Below are positions 16,920-26,114 of a stretch of 50,020 nucleotides of DNA, piece by piece. The stretch covers positions 1 to 50,020 of the forward strand of contig CANQHZ010000017.1 in the NCBI GenBank assembly GCA_947623805.1, in the 5' to 3' direction. Made by a program: the position numbers and the translations under genes. Under the pieces are notes generated by a model. That model was given only the letters and a program-made list of their open reading frames with translations, was not told the DNA's origin and searched no databases. Source of the DNA: an uncultured Lachnospiraceae bacterium. GTDB lineage: Bacteria > Bacillota > Clostridia > Lachnospirales > Lachnospiraceae. Within the stretch, counting starts at the first letter, position 1, and each line of letters starts with the position of its first letter.

Positions 16920-17789
16920 TCAAATTAACTTTTTACAACATGCAATCGCAAGTGCTCCGGGACCTATGTGGCATGATACGCTTAGTGAAAGCGCGTCAAC
17001 AAAAATAATAGGATAATCAGGCAACTGTTCGTGCAGCTCATCTTTAAGAATATTTGCCGCTTCCTCGTTTTGAGTATGCGCAATCGCAAGATATATCTGA
17101 TTATCAGGCGATATGCCGCCAAAACGCTTTTCAATATCACTTTTAATCGCGTTAATCATAATAGATTTCGCCTGATTGACTGTCCTTGCTTTGGCGAACG
17201 CGTCCAGTTTTTCACCCTGTATCTGCAACACGGGTTTTAATTTCAGCAATGTGCCAAGCGCTGCCGCAGCCGGTGTTATCCTACCGCCTTTTTTCAGATA
17301 ATACAGGGTATCTATCATGATATAGATACTTGAATTAAATTTATCCGCTTCCAATATATCCTTTATCTCGCTGCCGTTTTTTCCCGCCTTTACAAGCTCC
17401 AGCGCATCCATAACAGACCGCCTCTGGGTCACTGAAATGCGCTGATTGTTTACCACGTGAACTTTGCCGTCATAATCCTGCGCAAGCATAGACGCTGTCT
17501 GACAGGAACCGCTAAGACCGCTTGACATAGGGATATGCACTATTTCATCATATTCTTTCAAAAGCTCGTCCCATATATTCAAAACAGATTCGGGCGAAGG
17601 TTGTGACGTTGATATGTCTGCGTTGCTTTTCAGTTTCTCATAAAATTCACTTTGACTAAGTGTGATTTCTTCGTAATATGTTTCACCATCAATCATAAAA
17701 GGCATCGGCAGAACTCTAATCCCTAATTCCCTTGCATGTGTTTGAGTAATGCCGCTATTGCTGTCAGTAACTATTGCTATTTTCGCCAT
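16920..17789 (-). CDS. DegV family fatty-acid-binding protein (FakB-type)
   Basis: DegV proteins hold a fatty acid and, as FakB, present it to the kinase FakA for phosphorylation and entry into phospholipids. The 289 residues begin MAKIAIVTDSNSGIT and contain STSQPSPESV, PMSSGLSGSCQTA and the YYLKKGGRI motif, all typical. The fakA gene lies 2.2 kb upstream on the same strand with recG between, so the two parts of a fatty-acid kinase are probably encoded in one neighbourhood. Ligand preference cannot be predicted. Confidence 0.9.
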   Translation of the reverse strand: MAKIAIVTDSNSGITQTHARELGIRVLPMPFMIDGETYYEEITLSQSEFYEKLKSNADISTSQPSPESVLNIWDELLKEYDEIVHIPMSSGLSGSCQTASMLAQDYDGKVHVVNNQRISVTQRRSVMDALELVKAGKNGSEIKDILEADKFNSSIYIMIDTLYYLKKGGRITPAAAALGTLLKLKPVLQIQGEKLDAFAKARTVNQAKSIMINAIKSDIEKRFGGISPDNQIYLAIAHTQNEEAANILKDELHEQLPDYPIIFVDALSLSVSCHIGPGALAIACCKKLI

Positions 17790-17858
17790 ATAAATCTCCC
17801 AATATTTTTCTCATATTTTTACTATTGAAACAAATTGTCATTTAATATGATTTTAACG

Positions 17859-19946
17859 TCAGATATTAATAAAGTCAACACCGGAAGATATATTATCTTC
17901 ATAGTAACGCCAAAATCTTTCATATTTGTCAGGAGGCTGCCTGTCATTTTCGATATATGCACCATAAAGCTCTGCCGCGCATTTTTGAGCATTTTGCAAA
18001 ATATCAGCATCCTGATATATATCACCAATACTGAAATGAAACTGTCCGCTCTGCCTTATGCCAAACAAATCCCCGGGTCCCCTAAGACGCATATCTTCTG
18101 ATGAAATAAAAAATCCGTCATTTGATTTGTTTAACACTTCAAGGCGCTCTGTAGCGTTTTCCTGACTTGAGCAGTTGATGAATATACAATACGACTGATA
18201 ATCTCCGCGCCCGACACGTCCTCTCAGCTGATGCAGCTGCGCCAACCCAAAACGTTCGGCATTTTCGATAAGCATAACCGTCGCATTTGGCACATTTATA
18301 CCAACCTCTATAACCGTAGTAGACACAAGCACGTCTATATTGTGCGCCGCAAAATCTTCGATAATGCTGTTTTTTAGTGCGGATTTCATCTGTCCGTGCA
18401 GTGCTTCGATACGCAATTTTGGAAGTAATGCTTTTAATTTTTTTGTATAGTCTATTACGTTTTCAAGAATGGACTCTCCTGCTATCTCATCGTCAGCTGC
18501 CTCGACCATCGGGCATATGACATAAGCCTGCCTGCCTGCGTTTACCTCTTTTTCAATAAACTTATACGCATTTTTCCTGTAGGCTGTATTTACGACACAA
18601 GTTCGGATAGGCAATCTATTTGATGGCATCTCTTTTATTACTGATATGTCCAAGTCTCCGTATAATATAAGCGCAAGTGTCCTCGGTATCGGCGTAGCGC
18701 TCATAACAAGGATATGCGGCTGTATGCCTTTTTGGGTGAAAGTTTCACGTTGCTTTACTCCAAAACGATGCTGTTCATCTGTAATTACAAGCCTTAGATT
18801 ATAAAAATCCACATCATTCTGCAAAATCGCTTGAGTGCCTATTATGACATTTACCGTCCCAAGGCTTATGCTCTCTTTTAATCTGCGTTTCTGCTTTGCA
18901 TTCAGTGCGCTTGTCAAAAGTACAGGCTTAAATGGCAGGCCGTATTTTTCAGTAAGCTCAAGAACGGATGCATAATGCTGATTAGCCAAAACTTCGGTAG
19001 GCGCCATAAATGCTGCCTGATAATGGTTCATCACACACATTAGCATTGAAAGAATCGCAAGGATTGTCTTGCCCGAACCAACATCACCCTGTACCAGACG
19101 GTTCATAAGACGCGTAGAGCACATATCATCTTCTATCTGCGCCCACACGCTTTTTTGCGCATCCGTGAGTTTATATGGGAGCTTGGAAATCAGCTCATTA
19201 CAAGCGTCAACGCGCATCATGGGACTGTCGTTTACATCACGGACAGCCATCTCCTTTAGCACCATGACAGACACGATAAAGAACAAAAATTCCTCAAATA
19301 CAAGCCGCTGCCTTGCCGCAATCATTTCATCACGGCTGCCCGGGAAATGTATTCCCGTAAGTGCGGATTTGTAGTCCATAAGATTATATTTTTTGCGTAT
19401 ATCCTCTGCAAAATAATCTTCATCAAAAGAAACGGCATTTATCACCGCACGCATTGCTTTTGATATTGCATTTATTGATAAGCCCTTTGTCGTGGGATAT
19501 ATCGGCGCAAGCCTATGTACTTTCTGCTCAAATTCCTCTTGACTTACAAGCTTTGGATTTTCCATTGCCATTTTATTGTTTTTTAAATAAACGCGTCCGC
19601 GAAAAATGTACTGTTTTCCCAATTGAATATTATTCTTCATATAGGGCATATTAAAATAAACAATATCACATACTTCGCTCTCGTCTCTTACTTTGAATGA
19701 AGTCATGCTCATATTTCGCCTATTTCTCGCGTATGAAGTCGCGGGATTGCTGATAACAGTCGCCTTAATCGTATTTATCTGTTGAGCTTTCAACTCGCCA
19801 ATGCCCACAATATCCTGCCATTCATCGTATCCACGTGGATAATGGGTTATAAGGTCACGTATGGTATGTATATTTAATTTCGCATAAAGAGCCGCCGTTT
19901 TTTCGCCAATGCCGTTAAGCTCTGTAATCGAATCAGTTAATTTCAT
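17859..19946 (-). CDS. recG: ATP-dependent DNA helicase RecG
   Basis: Remodels stalled replication forks and Holliday junctions. The 695 residues have the N-terminal wedge with OB fold (to about 240), helicase motif I GDVGSGKT, motif II DEQH in ITDEQHRFGVKQRE, motif III MSATPIPRT, motif VI HQLRGRVGRG, and the C-terminal GPGDLFGIRQSG. ATG 19946 is preceded by GAGG; a TTG at 19958 overlaps that site. Located between fakA and degV as in many Firmicutes. Confidence 0.96.
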   Translation of the reverse strand: MKLTDSITELNGIGEKTAALYAKLNIHTIRDLITHYPRGYDEWQDIVGIGELKAQQINTIKATVISNPATSYARNRRNMSMTSFKVRDESEVCDIVYFNMPYMKNNIQLGKQYIFRGRVYLKNNKMAMENPKLVSQEEFEQKVHRLAPIYPTTKGLSINAISKAMRAVINAVSFDEDYFAEDIRKKYNLMDYKSALTGIHFPGSRDEMIAARQRLVFEEFLFFIVSVMVLKEMAVRDVNDSPMMRVDACNELISKLPYKLTDAQKSVWAQIEDDMCSTRLMNRLVQGDVGSGKTILAILSMLMCVMNHYQAAFMAPTEVLANQHYASVLELTEKYGLPFKPVLLTSALNAKQKRRLKESISLGTVNVIIGTQAILQNDVDFYNLRLVITDEQHRFGVKQRETFTQKGIQPHILVMSATPIPRTLALILYGDLDISVIKEMPSNRLPIRTCVVNTAYRKNAYKFIEKEVNAGRQAYVICPMVEAADDEIAGESILENVIDYTKKLKALLPKLRIEALHGQMKSALKNSIIEDFAAHNIDVLVSTTVIEVGINVPNATVMLIENAERFGLAQLHQLRGRVGRGDYQSYCIFINCSSQENATERLEVLNKSNDGFFISSEDMRLRGPGDLFGIRQSGQFHFSIGDIYQDADILQNAQKCAAELYGAYIENDRQPPDKYERFWRYYEDNISSGVDFINI

Positions 19947-19963
19947 AAAATTCCTCAAGTATA

Positions 19964-19997
19964 AAGTCTAAGGCGACGCTTTTGCCGCCTTAGACTT
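19964..19997. terminator. Hairpin between fakA and recG
   Basis: AAGTCTAAGGCG and CGCCTTAGACTT form a perfect 12-bp stem with a 10-base loop. It lies between two minus-strand genes; the stronger T-run is on the plus strand, so partial termination or RNA processing of the fakA-recG transcript is possible. Confidence 0.6.
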
Positions 19998-20007
19998 TTT
20001 TATGCGT

Positions 20008-21714
20008 TTATTCGGCGGAAACAATATAAGAATAAATCGGCTGACCGCCGTACTGCAGCTCTACGTCACATCCCTCAAAGTTTGTCCTTATACGCTCAGC
20101 GAGCTCGTTTGCCTGCGCCTCATCAATATCATCGCCATAGTATACGCTGATTAATTCATAATTGTCATTCATCATTTCAGCGACCATCTCATATGCGACA
20201 TCCTGCAAATCTTCGCCGACTGACAATATTCCCTTATCTCCTATGCCCATAAAATCACCGGAATGAATTTCTTTATCATCAATCATGGTCTCACGCACGG
20301 CATAAGTCACCTGACCGGTCGCCACGCTTGCGGCCTCCTGGGTCATTACAGCCTCGTTTTCTTCCACGGATACGTCGGGCACATAATTGATAATCGCGGT
20401 AATGCCTTGCGGCACTGTTTTTGTAGGAATTACGATTATGTTTTTGTCTTTTGTAAGCTGCTTTGCCTGATTAGCGGCAAGGATAATATTTTTATTGTTA
20501 GGAAAGATAAAAATATTATCGGCATTTATTTTTTCTATTGCGTTCAGCATATCCTCCGTGCTTGGATTCATAGTCTGACCGCCCTCAATAATATAATCCA
20601 CGCCCAAAGAACGGAATATCTCATTCATTCCGTCACCAATGGATACGGCGATAAAGCCGGTTTCCTTATGTTCGGCGGCGGGCAGAGGTGATGCGCCTGC
20701 GGATGGTTTGACGGGCATCTCTGTATTTTGCATCTGCTTTTCCATCATATCGGAAACTTTCTCATCGCGCTCAAGACGCATATTTTCGATTATAATAGTC
20801 GTAAGCGAGCCATAGAGAAGTGCCTTTTGCATAGCAAGACCGGGGTCATTTGTATGCACATGCACTTTTACTATATCATCATCGGCAACTACGACTATTG
20901 AATCGCCTATTGATGAAAGATACTCTTTAAAATCAAGCTCATGCTTTATGTTGAAAGGCTTGTTGAGCATAATGAGAAACTGCGTGCAATAACAAAATTT
21001 TATCTCTGCATTTGCTTGTGCCTCGATATTGGGTGAAAGCCCATCCTTTTTTACGGAAGTCTTAGGCGCCGCTTCTATGCTTAGGTCAATCTCCTTTCCC
21101 ATAAACATATCATAACCGCCCTTTAATACCTCGACAAGTCCTTGACCGCCGGAGTCAACAACCCCCGCCTGTTTTAATACAGGGAGCATTTCCGGTGTCT
21201 GCGCAAGGACTGCCTCTGCCTCCTTGATAATTTCTTTGATAAATACTTCTAAGTCTTTTTCACCCGCAGCGGCAAGGTCACACGCCCTCTTTGCTGCCCC
21301 CTTTGCTACAGTGAGGATTGTTCCCTCTTTTGGCTTCATAACCGCCTTGTAGGCCGTCTCTACAGCCTTTTCGCATGCAGATGCAAGTATTGCCACATTT
21401 AATTCATCATACTCTCTTATGACCTTTGTAAAGCCTCTAAAAAGCTGGGAAAGTATAACGCCCGAGTTGCCCCTTGCTCCCCTGAGAGAGCCGGAAGACA
21501 TTGCCTTTGCCAGCGATACCATATCAGGATTTTCAAGCGCTGCGACTTCCTTTGCCGCGGACATAATAGTCATAGACATGTTTGTGCCGGTATCGCCGTC
21601 TGGTACCGGAAAAACATTCAGCTCGTTTATCCATTCCTTTTTGTTTTCAAGATTTTTAGCTCCTGCAAGAAACATCTTGGCAAGCATATTGGCATCTATT
21701 ACATTTAAACCCAC
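20008..21714 (-). CDS. fakA: Fatty acid kinase subunit FakA (YloV, DAK2 domain)
   Basis: ATP-binding subunit that phosphorylates fatty acids held by FakB proteins. The N-terminal DAK2 domain shows the nucleotide/Mg motif VPDGDTGTNM (about 36-45) and GSLRGARGNSGVILSQ; the C-terminal half (about 330-568) matches the DegV-like FakA C-terminal region. Length 568 is typical. It follows the asp23-like gene by 14 bases and precedes recG, the standard rpmB / asp23-fakA-recG arrangement. Confidence 0.93.
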   Translation of the reverse strand: MGLNVIDANMLAKMFLAGAKNLENKKEWINELNVFPVPDGDTGTNMSMTIMSAAKEVAALENPDMVSLAKAMSSGSLRGARGNSGVILSQLFRGFTKVIREYDELNVAILASACEKAVETAYKAVMKPKEGTILTVAKGAAKRACDLAAAGEKDLEVFIKEIIKEAEAVLAQTPEMLPVLKQAGVVDSGGQGLVEVLKGGYDMFMGKEIDLSIEAAPKTSVKKDGLSPNIEAQANAEIKFCYCTQFLIMLNKPFNIKHELDFKEYLSSIGDSIVVVADDDIVKVHVHTNDPGLAMQKALLYGSLTTIIIENMRLERDEKVSDMMEKQMQNTEMPVKPSAGASPLPAAEHKETGFIAVSIGDGMNEIFRSLGVDYIIEGGQTMNPSTEDMLNAIEKINADNIFIFPNNKNIILAANQAKQLTKDKNIIVIPTKTVPQGITAIINYVPDVSVEENEAVMTQEAASVATGQVTYAVRETMIDDKEIHSGDFMGIGDKGILSVGEDLQDVAYEMVAEMMNDNYELISVYYGDDIDEAQANELAERIRTNFEGCDVELQYGGQPIYSYIVSAE

Positions 21715-21728
21715 TTCAAAAGTCCTCC

Positions 21729-22085
21729 TTAATCAATCACTCGAACACCCTCGACGAAGATGTTGATTTTTTCGATTTCAAGTCCCGTAAAATTTTCTAC
21801 CTTGTACTTTACATTGTTAATCAGGTTGTCGCATACCGTGACTATGCTGACACCATATGATATTATTACATGAAACTCAAGAAATAATTTATTATTAACA
21901 ATCTCAACCGATATTCCGTGAGTAATGCTCTCCTTCATCAAAAGCTTGACAAGACCGTCTCTTACGTTGACAGACGCCATTCCTACGACACCGAAACACT
22001 CTACAGCGACGCTGCCGGCATACTGCGCAATAACTTCAGGGTCAACATATATGTTGCCAAGATGAGTATTCATTGAACCTTTCAT
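21729..22085 (-). CDS. Asp23/Gls24 family envelope stress protein (YloU-like)
   Basis: A 118-residue soluble Asp23-fold protein, probably peripheral at the membrane. The core is IYVDPEVIAQYAGSVAVECFGVVGMASVNVRDG and a C-terminal VEGVRVID. ATG 22085 is chosen for its GGAGGG ribosome binding site; an ATG at 22112 includes that site. Start of the asp23-fakA-recG-degV run and divergent from rpmB. Confidence 0.88.
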   Translation of the reverse strand: MKGSMNTHLGNIYVDPEVIAQYAGSVAVECFGVVGMASVNVRDGLVKLLMKESITHGISVEIVNNKLFLEFHVIISYGVSIVTVCDNLINNVKYKVENFTGLEIEKINIFVEGVRVID

Positions 22086-22233
22086 ATAAAAATCCCTCCA
22101 TTCTTCAAACACTATCGCTACTATTATAACCGTTTTTTGGGAAAAAAGGAATATGTATTTGCACGGAAATTTTGATGATTATAGACTTTTTATGTTCTTT
22201 TTATGATTTTTATTAAATTTTGTGAAAAATTAC

Positions 22234-22262
22234 TTGCAAAACGGCGTTTTTTTTGGTAAGAT
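22234..22262 (+). promoter_or_regulatory. rpmB promoter
   Basis: TTGCAA (22234-22239) and TAAGAT (22257-22262) with a 17-base spacer, 48 bases before the rpmB start. Confidence 0.6.
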
Positions 22263-22310
22263 ACTAATGTTGTGAATGAGTAACTTTAATTAATTGAGGA
22301 GGTGCTAATT

Positions 22311-22496
22311 ATGGCAAAGTGTGATATTTGTGGCAAGGGCGTTCATTTTGGAAATAACGTAAGCCATTCTCATAGAAAAACCAACGCAATGTGGAAACCC
22401 AATATAAAGAGCGTAAGATGCAAGGTAAACGGCGCTACTAAGAGAATGAACGTATGCACAAGATGCTTTCGTTCCGGCTTAGTTGAAAGAGTTTAA
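22311..22496 (+). CDS. rpmB: 50S ribosomal protein L28, zinc-ribbon type
   Basis: Large-subunit protein of 61 residues. It keeps two CxxC pairs, CDICGK near the N-terminus and CTRC near the C-terminus, marking the zinc-binding form rather than the zinc-free paralogue. GAGGAGGTG precedes ATG 22311. Own promoter and own terminator; divergent from the asp23 gene. Confidence 0.95.
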   Translation: MAKCDICGKGVHFGNNVSHSHRKTNAMWKPNIKSVRCKVNGATKRMNVCTRCFRSGLVERV

Positions 22497-22520
22497 TCAA
22501 CTATCAAAAATAAGTTATAA

Positions 22521-22551
22521 AAAAGAACACTCCGGTAAGTGTTCTTTTTTT
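22521..22551 (+). terminator. rpmB terminator
   Basis: AGAACACT and AGTGTTCT stem with a 6-base loop followed by seven Ts. Confidence 0.85.
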
Positions 22552-22577
22552 ATGGCTTTTACAAAGAAATTATAAAT

Positions 22578-23153
22578 CTATGCCTCATAATATTGTTTCT
22601 TAATACTCTCATACTCTGCCTGTATGCGTATCAGGGTTTTTGTGTCACCGCACTTGTTGTCGGGATGGAATATTTTTAAAAGCTCCTTGTAGCGTTTGCG
22701 CAAAGCCAGCTCATTGTCCACGCCTCTGAAAAAGCTTGTACCATCTAAAGCGCCTGCCTCATACTGTTGGTATGTATTGGCGTTGTTTCGCATATCAGAC
22801 ATCTTTTGACGCCTATATTTGCCCTTTTCATGTTCAAAGTTAAGACGTTCGCATTCCAGCGCTTTTCTGTCCAATGCTAACTGCTGATATGCGTCCTCGA
22901 TTATTTTCTTTTTCCTAGCGATAAACAGTTCGTTGTCATCATAGCGCTTTTTTAGATTTTTTTCTCTGATTTCAAGTATGCTTTTTTCTCTGTCAAGCGA
23001 ACGTTTTAAATCCTGCAGTTCACGTTTCATATCCTGGAGCTCATCACTTTGAGCCTGTATCCTTACCTGCTCCTGAAACAGCCATATTTTAATTTTTTTG
23101 ATGTTCTCCTCCGGTGCATCTGTGTTTAATAGCTCCTCGTCAAACTCTACCAT
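22578..23153 (-). CDS. Coiled-coil protein with C-terminal J domain
   Basis: Unnamed 191-residue protein. Residues about 20-115 form one long heptad-rich coiled coil full of E, K, R and Q. The C-terminal 45 residues (LRKRYKELLKIFHPDNKCGDTKT) are a J-domain helix pair with the diagnostic HPD, which would stimulate an Hsp70 partner. J domains are usually N-terminal, so the order is reversed here and no zinc-finger or G/F region is present. GGAGG precedes ATG 23153. The target brought by the coiled coil is unknown. Confidence 0.75.
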   Translation of the reverse strand: MVEFDEELLNTDAPEENIKKIKIWLFQEQVRIQAQSDELQDMKRELQDLKRSLDREKSILEIREKNLKKRYDDNELFIARKKKIIEDAYQQLALDRKALECERLNFEHEKGKYRRQKMSDMRNNANTYQQYEAGALDGTSFFRGVDNELALRKRYKELLKIFHPDNKCGDTKTLIRIQAEYESIKKQYYEA

Positions 23154-23196
23154 AATATCCTCCATACCGCTCTAGCGGCTCAAAGCACTTGCCTTA

Positions 23197-23409
23197 TTAA
23201 TCACTGCATTGAAAAAGATTATAACCAATAATCATAAAAAGCGCGATAAGAATTAAGCCAATCCATACACTGTTTAGCACAAGCATAAACAACATTCCCA
23301 AAGCAAACCAGAATAAAGTATAACCTATAAGCCTTTTCATGACAGACACCGTAAAAGCTGCGTTGTTATAATATATGCGTCCTGACTTTATTTTAACTTG
23401 CTTTTGCAA
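23197..23409 (-). CDS. Small hydrophobic membrane protein
   Basis: No family recognised. Up to 70 residues with two closely spaced hydrophobic segments (LIGYTLFWFALGMLFMLVL and WIGLILIALFMIIGYNL). The start is unclear: TTG 23409 begins a few bases after the gerW stop but has no good ribosome binding site; ATG 23340 would give a 47-residue protein with the same two segments. It probably shares the gerW transcript. Confidence 0.5.
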   Translation of the reverse strand: MQKQVKIKSGRIYYNNAAFTVSVMKRLIGYTLFWFALGMLFMLVLNSVWIGLILIALFMIIGYNLFQCSD

Positions 23410-23414
23410 AAAAA

Positions 23415-23810
23415 TTAATTTTCTGCCTTTTCAGGAAAAGCCGTCGATATTGCATCCTCATCGCTCGGCATATCACCCTTTTTTGAGTTAAATCTGTCTA
23501 TAATATCCGGCACCATATCGACAATCTTATTTATTGTGTCTTGATTTTTGATGTTTACAAGACGTACCTGACCGTTCTTGATGACAAGTACCGCACTTGG
23601 CGACATTTTACCGGACATACCACCCGCGCCGCCGTTTTTCTTGTCCTGCGAAGATGCGCCCGCGCCTACTCCAAAGGTAACGTCAACCAGCGGAATAATG
23701 ATAGTATCTCCTATCTGTGTAGGCTCGCCCACAACAGTCTTAGATGAGAGAAAGCTCTCCATTCCCCGCATCATCGTGCTTACCACTTCATTAAAGCTAT
23801 TGTCCGCCAT
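23415..23810 (-). CDS. gerW: GerW family sporulation protein (YtfJ)
   Basis: In B. subtilis this protein is forespore-made and needed for efficient spore germination. The 131 residues contain the family core PTQIGDTIIIPLVDVTFGVGAG, a glycine-rich segment GGAGGMSGKMSPSA, and VLVIKNGQVRLVNI. GGAGG lies before ATG 23810. The DUF2953 gene directly upstream is its usual neighbour (ytfI-ytfJ in Bacillus), supporting the call and a spore-forming host. Confidence 0.92.
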   Translation of the reverse strand: MADNSFNEVVSTMMRGMESFLSSKTVVGEPTQIGDTIIIPLVDVTFGVGAGASSQDKKNGGAGGMSGKMSPSAVLVIKNGQVRLVNIKNQDTINKIVDMVPDIIDRFNSKKGDMPSDEDAISTAFPEKAEN

Positions 23811-23839
23811 AATCCAACCTCCATTTATAGAAATATAAC

Positions 23840-24781
23840 TTATCTTTTAAACTGTTTAAACAGGTTTCGTATATTTTTGTCAAAAAATATGACAACCGCC
23901 GTGCGTACAAATATAAACAGGCTTATACGTCCTTTAAGCGAAAAATCACCTTCAATAATCGACTTCTCAAATTCAGGCAAAATATTGATTTTACCCTGAT
24001 GAAAAGGATAAAGTATACCCCACACTGCCATAATATCACCAAGCGTTGCGGGATTGTCAAAGCCTAAGTGAAGATTGACCTGAAACTTTTTCGGCGCAAG
24101 GCTCTTAAAAACTCTAAGAAGATTGTCCCTGCATTTAAAAAACGCTTTTTTGGTGCTGTCCTGACGCAGCAGGTCAAGGTAATATTCTATATTAGACCCT
24201 ATGCTTGCTATTGTATCACATATCTTCTGAAATGTGTACTTCATATTTTGCACAAAATCAATCAATTTTTTTAGGGTTTTCCTTATCTTTTGAATAATGC
24301 CCTTGTCACTTGCGGTTTCATCTTCAGCCAGCGTCTCAAAGTCTGTATCTGTATCGTGATTGTCGTCGGCCTGTACATCCTTTGCGTCGAAGTTTGTTTC
24401 GGCAGGGTTTAAATCTTCTAACTGTGTTTCAGCAGCCTGTATTTCATCATTATAGCCCTCTTTTTCTTTTTTGCTTTTAGTTTTTGCTTTTTTCGTCTTT
24501 TTATTCTTTGACGTGCTCACTGCCAGATTATCAAAAAGTGTGAAAAACAAGAGCTTTACTGTGATATGCGGCTGTCCTTTGCCGTCATATCCGATTTTGG
24601 CTGATACAATGTGCATAAGCCACGTGGCATGCATCAAGACGTTCACTGAACTTTCACTGTATGCCCCTTTGGCTCTGTATCGTACCGGTACAAATAACAC
24701 AATACAGATTAATAAAAAAATTATACCTAAAATAATCAGCAATGTAATGCCGATTATCTTCAGTATAGTCAGTATTAACAC
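23840..24781 (-). CDS. DUF2953 domain protein (YtfI-like)
   Basis: Membrane-anchored protein of unknown biochemical role, usually paired with gerW. One N-terminal membrane segment (about 5-32), a conserved beta-rich part (VPVRYRAKGAYSES), a low-complexity insert rich in K, E and D (about 92-165), and the conserved C-terminal half with LHLGFDNPATLGDIMAVWG. It overlaps the upstream 109-residue gene by 7 bases and precedes gerW by 29, so the three are probably cotranscribed. Confidence 0.82.
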   Translation of the reverse strand: MLILTILKIIGITLLIILGIIFLLICIVLFVPVRYRAKGAYSESSVNVLMHATWLMHIVSAKIGYDGKGQPHITVKLLFFTLFDNLAVSTSKNKKTKKAKTKSKKEKEGYNDEIQAAETQLEDLNPAETNFDAKDVQADDNHDTDTDFETLAEDETASDKGIIQKIRKTLKKLIDFVQNMKYTFQKICDTIASIGSNIEYYLDLLRQDSTKKAFFKCRDNLLRVFKSLAPKKFQVNLHLGFDNPATLGDIMAVWGILYPFHQGKINILPEFEKSIIEGDFSLKGRISLFIFVRTAVVIFFDKNIRNLFKQFKR

Positions 24782-25104
24782 GATATTCCCCCATTCTTTC
24801 CAAAAAAGGTTTTTACATCATAGCTATCTGTCGCTTTCCATACGTCAGTAAGCATATCTATCACCAATTCTACCGCTCCTTTATATCCCCCTGCCACACC
24901 TACTATGTATGGAGAGTTTTCCCTGCGGCGAAAATAATGTTGCTTTAGCATGGCGCTGTGATATATTTCAAATAAATCGCTGTTTTTGGCAAGAGCTATC
25001 ACATATATAGTCGGCTGAGGCCTGCCGGTCTTGAGTTTCCAGATTATCTGCCGGCGTTTGTTTTTTATTGATGGACTCATATACAACTCTTTATAAAAAC
25101 GCAT
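24775..25104 (-). CDS. Conserved-looking hypothetical protein, 109 residues
   Basis: I do not recognise a family. The protein is basic at the N-terminus (SIKNKRRQIIWKLKTGR), with a central IYVIALAKNSDLFEIYHSAML and a glycine-rich turn IVGVAGGYKGAVELVIDML; no signal peptide or membrane segment. It reads like a compact soluble domain. Overlap with the DUF2953 start indicates translational coupling. An alternative start at ATG 25080 has AAAGAG upstream. Confidence 0.6.
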   Translation of the reverse strand: MRFYKELYMSPSIKNKRRQIIWKLKTGRPQPTIYVIALAKNSDLFEIYHSAMLKQHYFRRRENSPYIVGVAGGYKGAVELVIDMLTDVWKATDSYDVKTFFGKNGGISC

Positions 25105-25201
25105 AAAATAACCAGCCCCTAAAATACATTATATAACAAAATCTATTCTATCATATTGGAATGATATTTACAAACGCTATTTTTACCAAAAAAACACATA
25201 A

Positions 25202-25228
25202 AAATCGCCGCTGATTCGGCGGCGATTT
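25202..25228 (-). terminator. Terminator after the Nudix gene
   Basis: AAATCGCCG and CGGCGATTT pair around a 9-base loop immediately after the minus-strand Nudix stop, with a T-run on each side. Confidence 0.8.
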
Positions 25229-25675
25229 TTAGAGCGGTTTTACCCATTGCTTATTTTTTTTCAAATTGATATATTCTTGATAGGCTTGCTCAAGAATTTG
25301 TTTTTCGTTGGCAAATTTAAGCAGGTGATATGCTTCGTGATACTTATAATAGCCCGAATCCACAAAAAATTCTTCACGCTGAGGCTTGCTGTAATAACTG
25401 TCTGCCATCATCAGATACCAGTGTACCTCTTTTTCCACCACGTCCTGCGGTACATTAAAAGAATATTCACTCTTGCCAATATATTTCATTACAGTTGCCT
25501 TAACGCCAGACTCCTCAAAAACCTCACGAAGTGCTGTCTCAACGTGCTTTTCGCCACTTTCAACAGTTCCCTTTGGGAGCACCCACCCTTCATATCTGTT
25601 TTTAAAGTTTTTATACAGGAGCAGGATTTTCCCCCTAAAGATAACCACGCCTCCGCAGCTTGTAGCTTCAATCAT
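25229..25675 (-). CDS. Nudix hydrolase
   Basis: Hydrolyses a nucleoside-diphosphate-linked compound; the substrate cannot be named. The 148 residues contain a full Nudix box beginning GTVESGEKHVETALRE and ending VFEESGV, with the metal-binding REVFEE. The N-terminus SCGGVVIFRGKILLLYKN is the usual first strand. The protein ends at a strong terminator. It lies downstream of cheY with a 30-base gap, so it may be on the same transcript. Confidence 0.88.
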   Translation of the reverse strand: MIEATSCGGVVIFRGKILLLYKNFKNRYEGWVLPKGTVESGEKHVETALREVFEESGVKATVMKYIGKSEYSFNVPQDVVEKEVHWYLMMADSYYSKPQREEFFVDSGYYKYHEAYHLLKFANEKQILEQAYQEYINLKKNKQWVKPL

Positions 25676-25705
25676 GGCGTTTCCTCCTATATGGTGCGTA
25701 TCTGC

Positions 25706-26062
25706 TTATTTTATGCTCTCCATTATATTGATTATTTGATTTGTTTCAAAAGGCTTTGTGACAAATTCCGATGCGCCAAGCTTGATAGCATCAAGCATCT
25801 TACCCTTCTGTCCTGCTGCTGTTACCATTATAACCTTTGCGTTGGCGTCATATTCTTTAATTTTGACAAGTGTTTCGATACCGTCCATAACAGGCATCGT
25901 AATATCAAGCGTCACAAAATCAGGATTAAACTCGCAATATTTTTCGTACCCCTCCTGGCCGTTTTCAGCTTCAGCCACTACTTCGTAGCCGTGCTCTGTC
26001 AATATATTCCTCAACATTGACCTTGAAGTCTTTGAATCGTCAACTATCATAACTGTGCTCAT
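25706..26062 (-). CDS. CheY-like single-domain response regulator
   Basis: Stand-alone receiver domain of 118 residues. Acidic pocket VDDS near residue 8, phospho-acceptor Asp in FVTLDITMPVMDG (about 52), signalling Thr in MVTAAG and Lys in VTKPF. No output domain. The CheX-like gene directly upstream on the same strand probably encodes its phosphatase, suggesting a small phospho-signalling pair whose histidine kinase is elsewhere. Confidence 0.93.
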   Translation of the reverse strand: MSTVMIVDDSKTSRSMLRNILTEHGYEVVAEAENGQEGYEKYCEFNPDFVTLDITMPVMDGIETLVKIKEYDANAKVIMVTAAGQKGKMLDAIKLGASEFVTKPFETNQIINIMESIK

Positions 26063-26114
26063 ATTTTACCCTCCATATTAATTAGCTGTTTGAATTAATG
26101 TAATTGTTATCAGC

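Noticed and set aside
16728-16928. 66-residue open frame between the AI-2E gene and degV
   Set aside because: It runs through the 19-bp inverted repeat, has no ribosome binding site and its composition reflects the A/T-rich palindrome.
25247-26020. 257-residue open frame antisense to the Nudix and cheY genes
   Set aside because: Both genes on the other strand are well supported by motifs; this frame is rich in F, C and H and has no recognisable domain.
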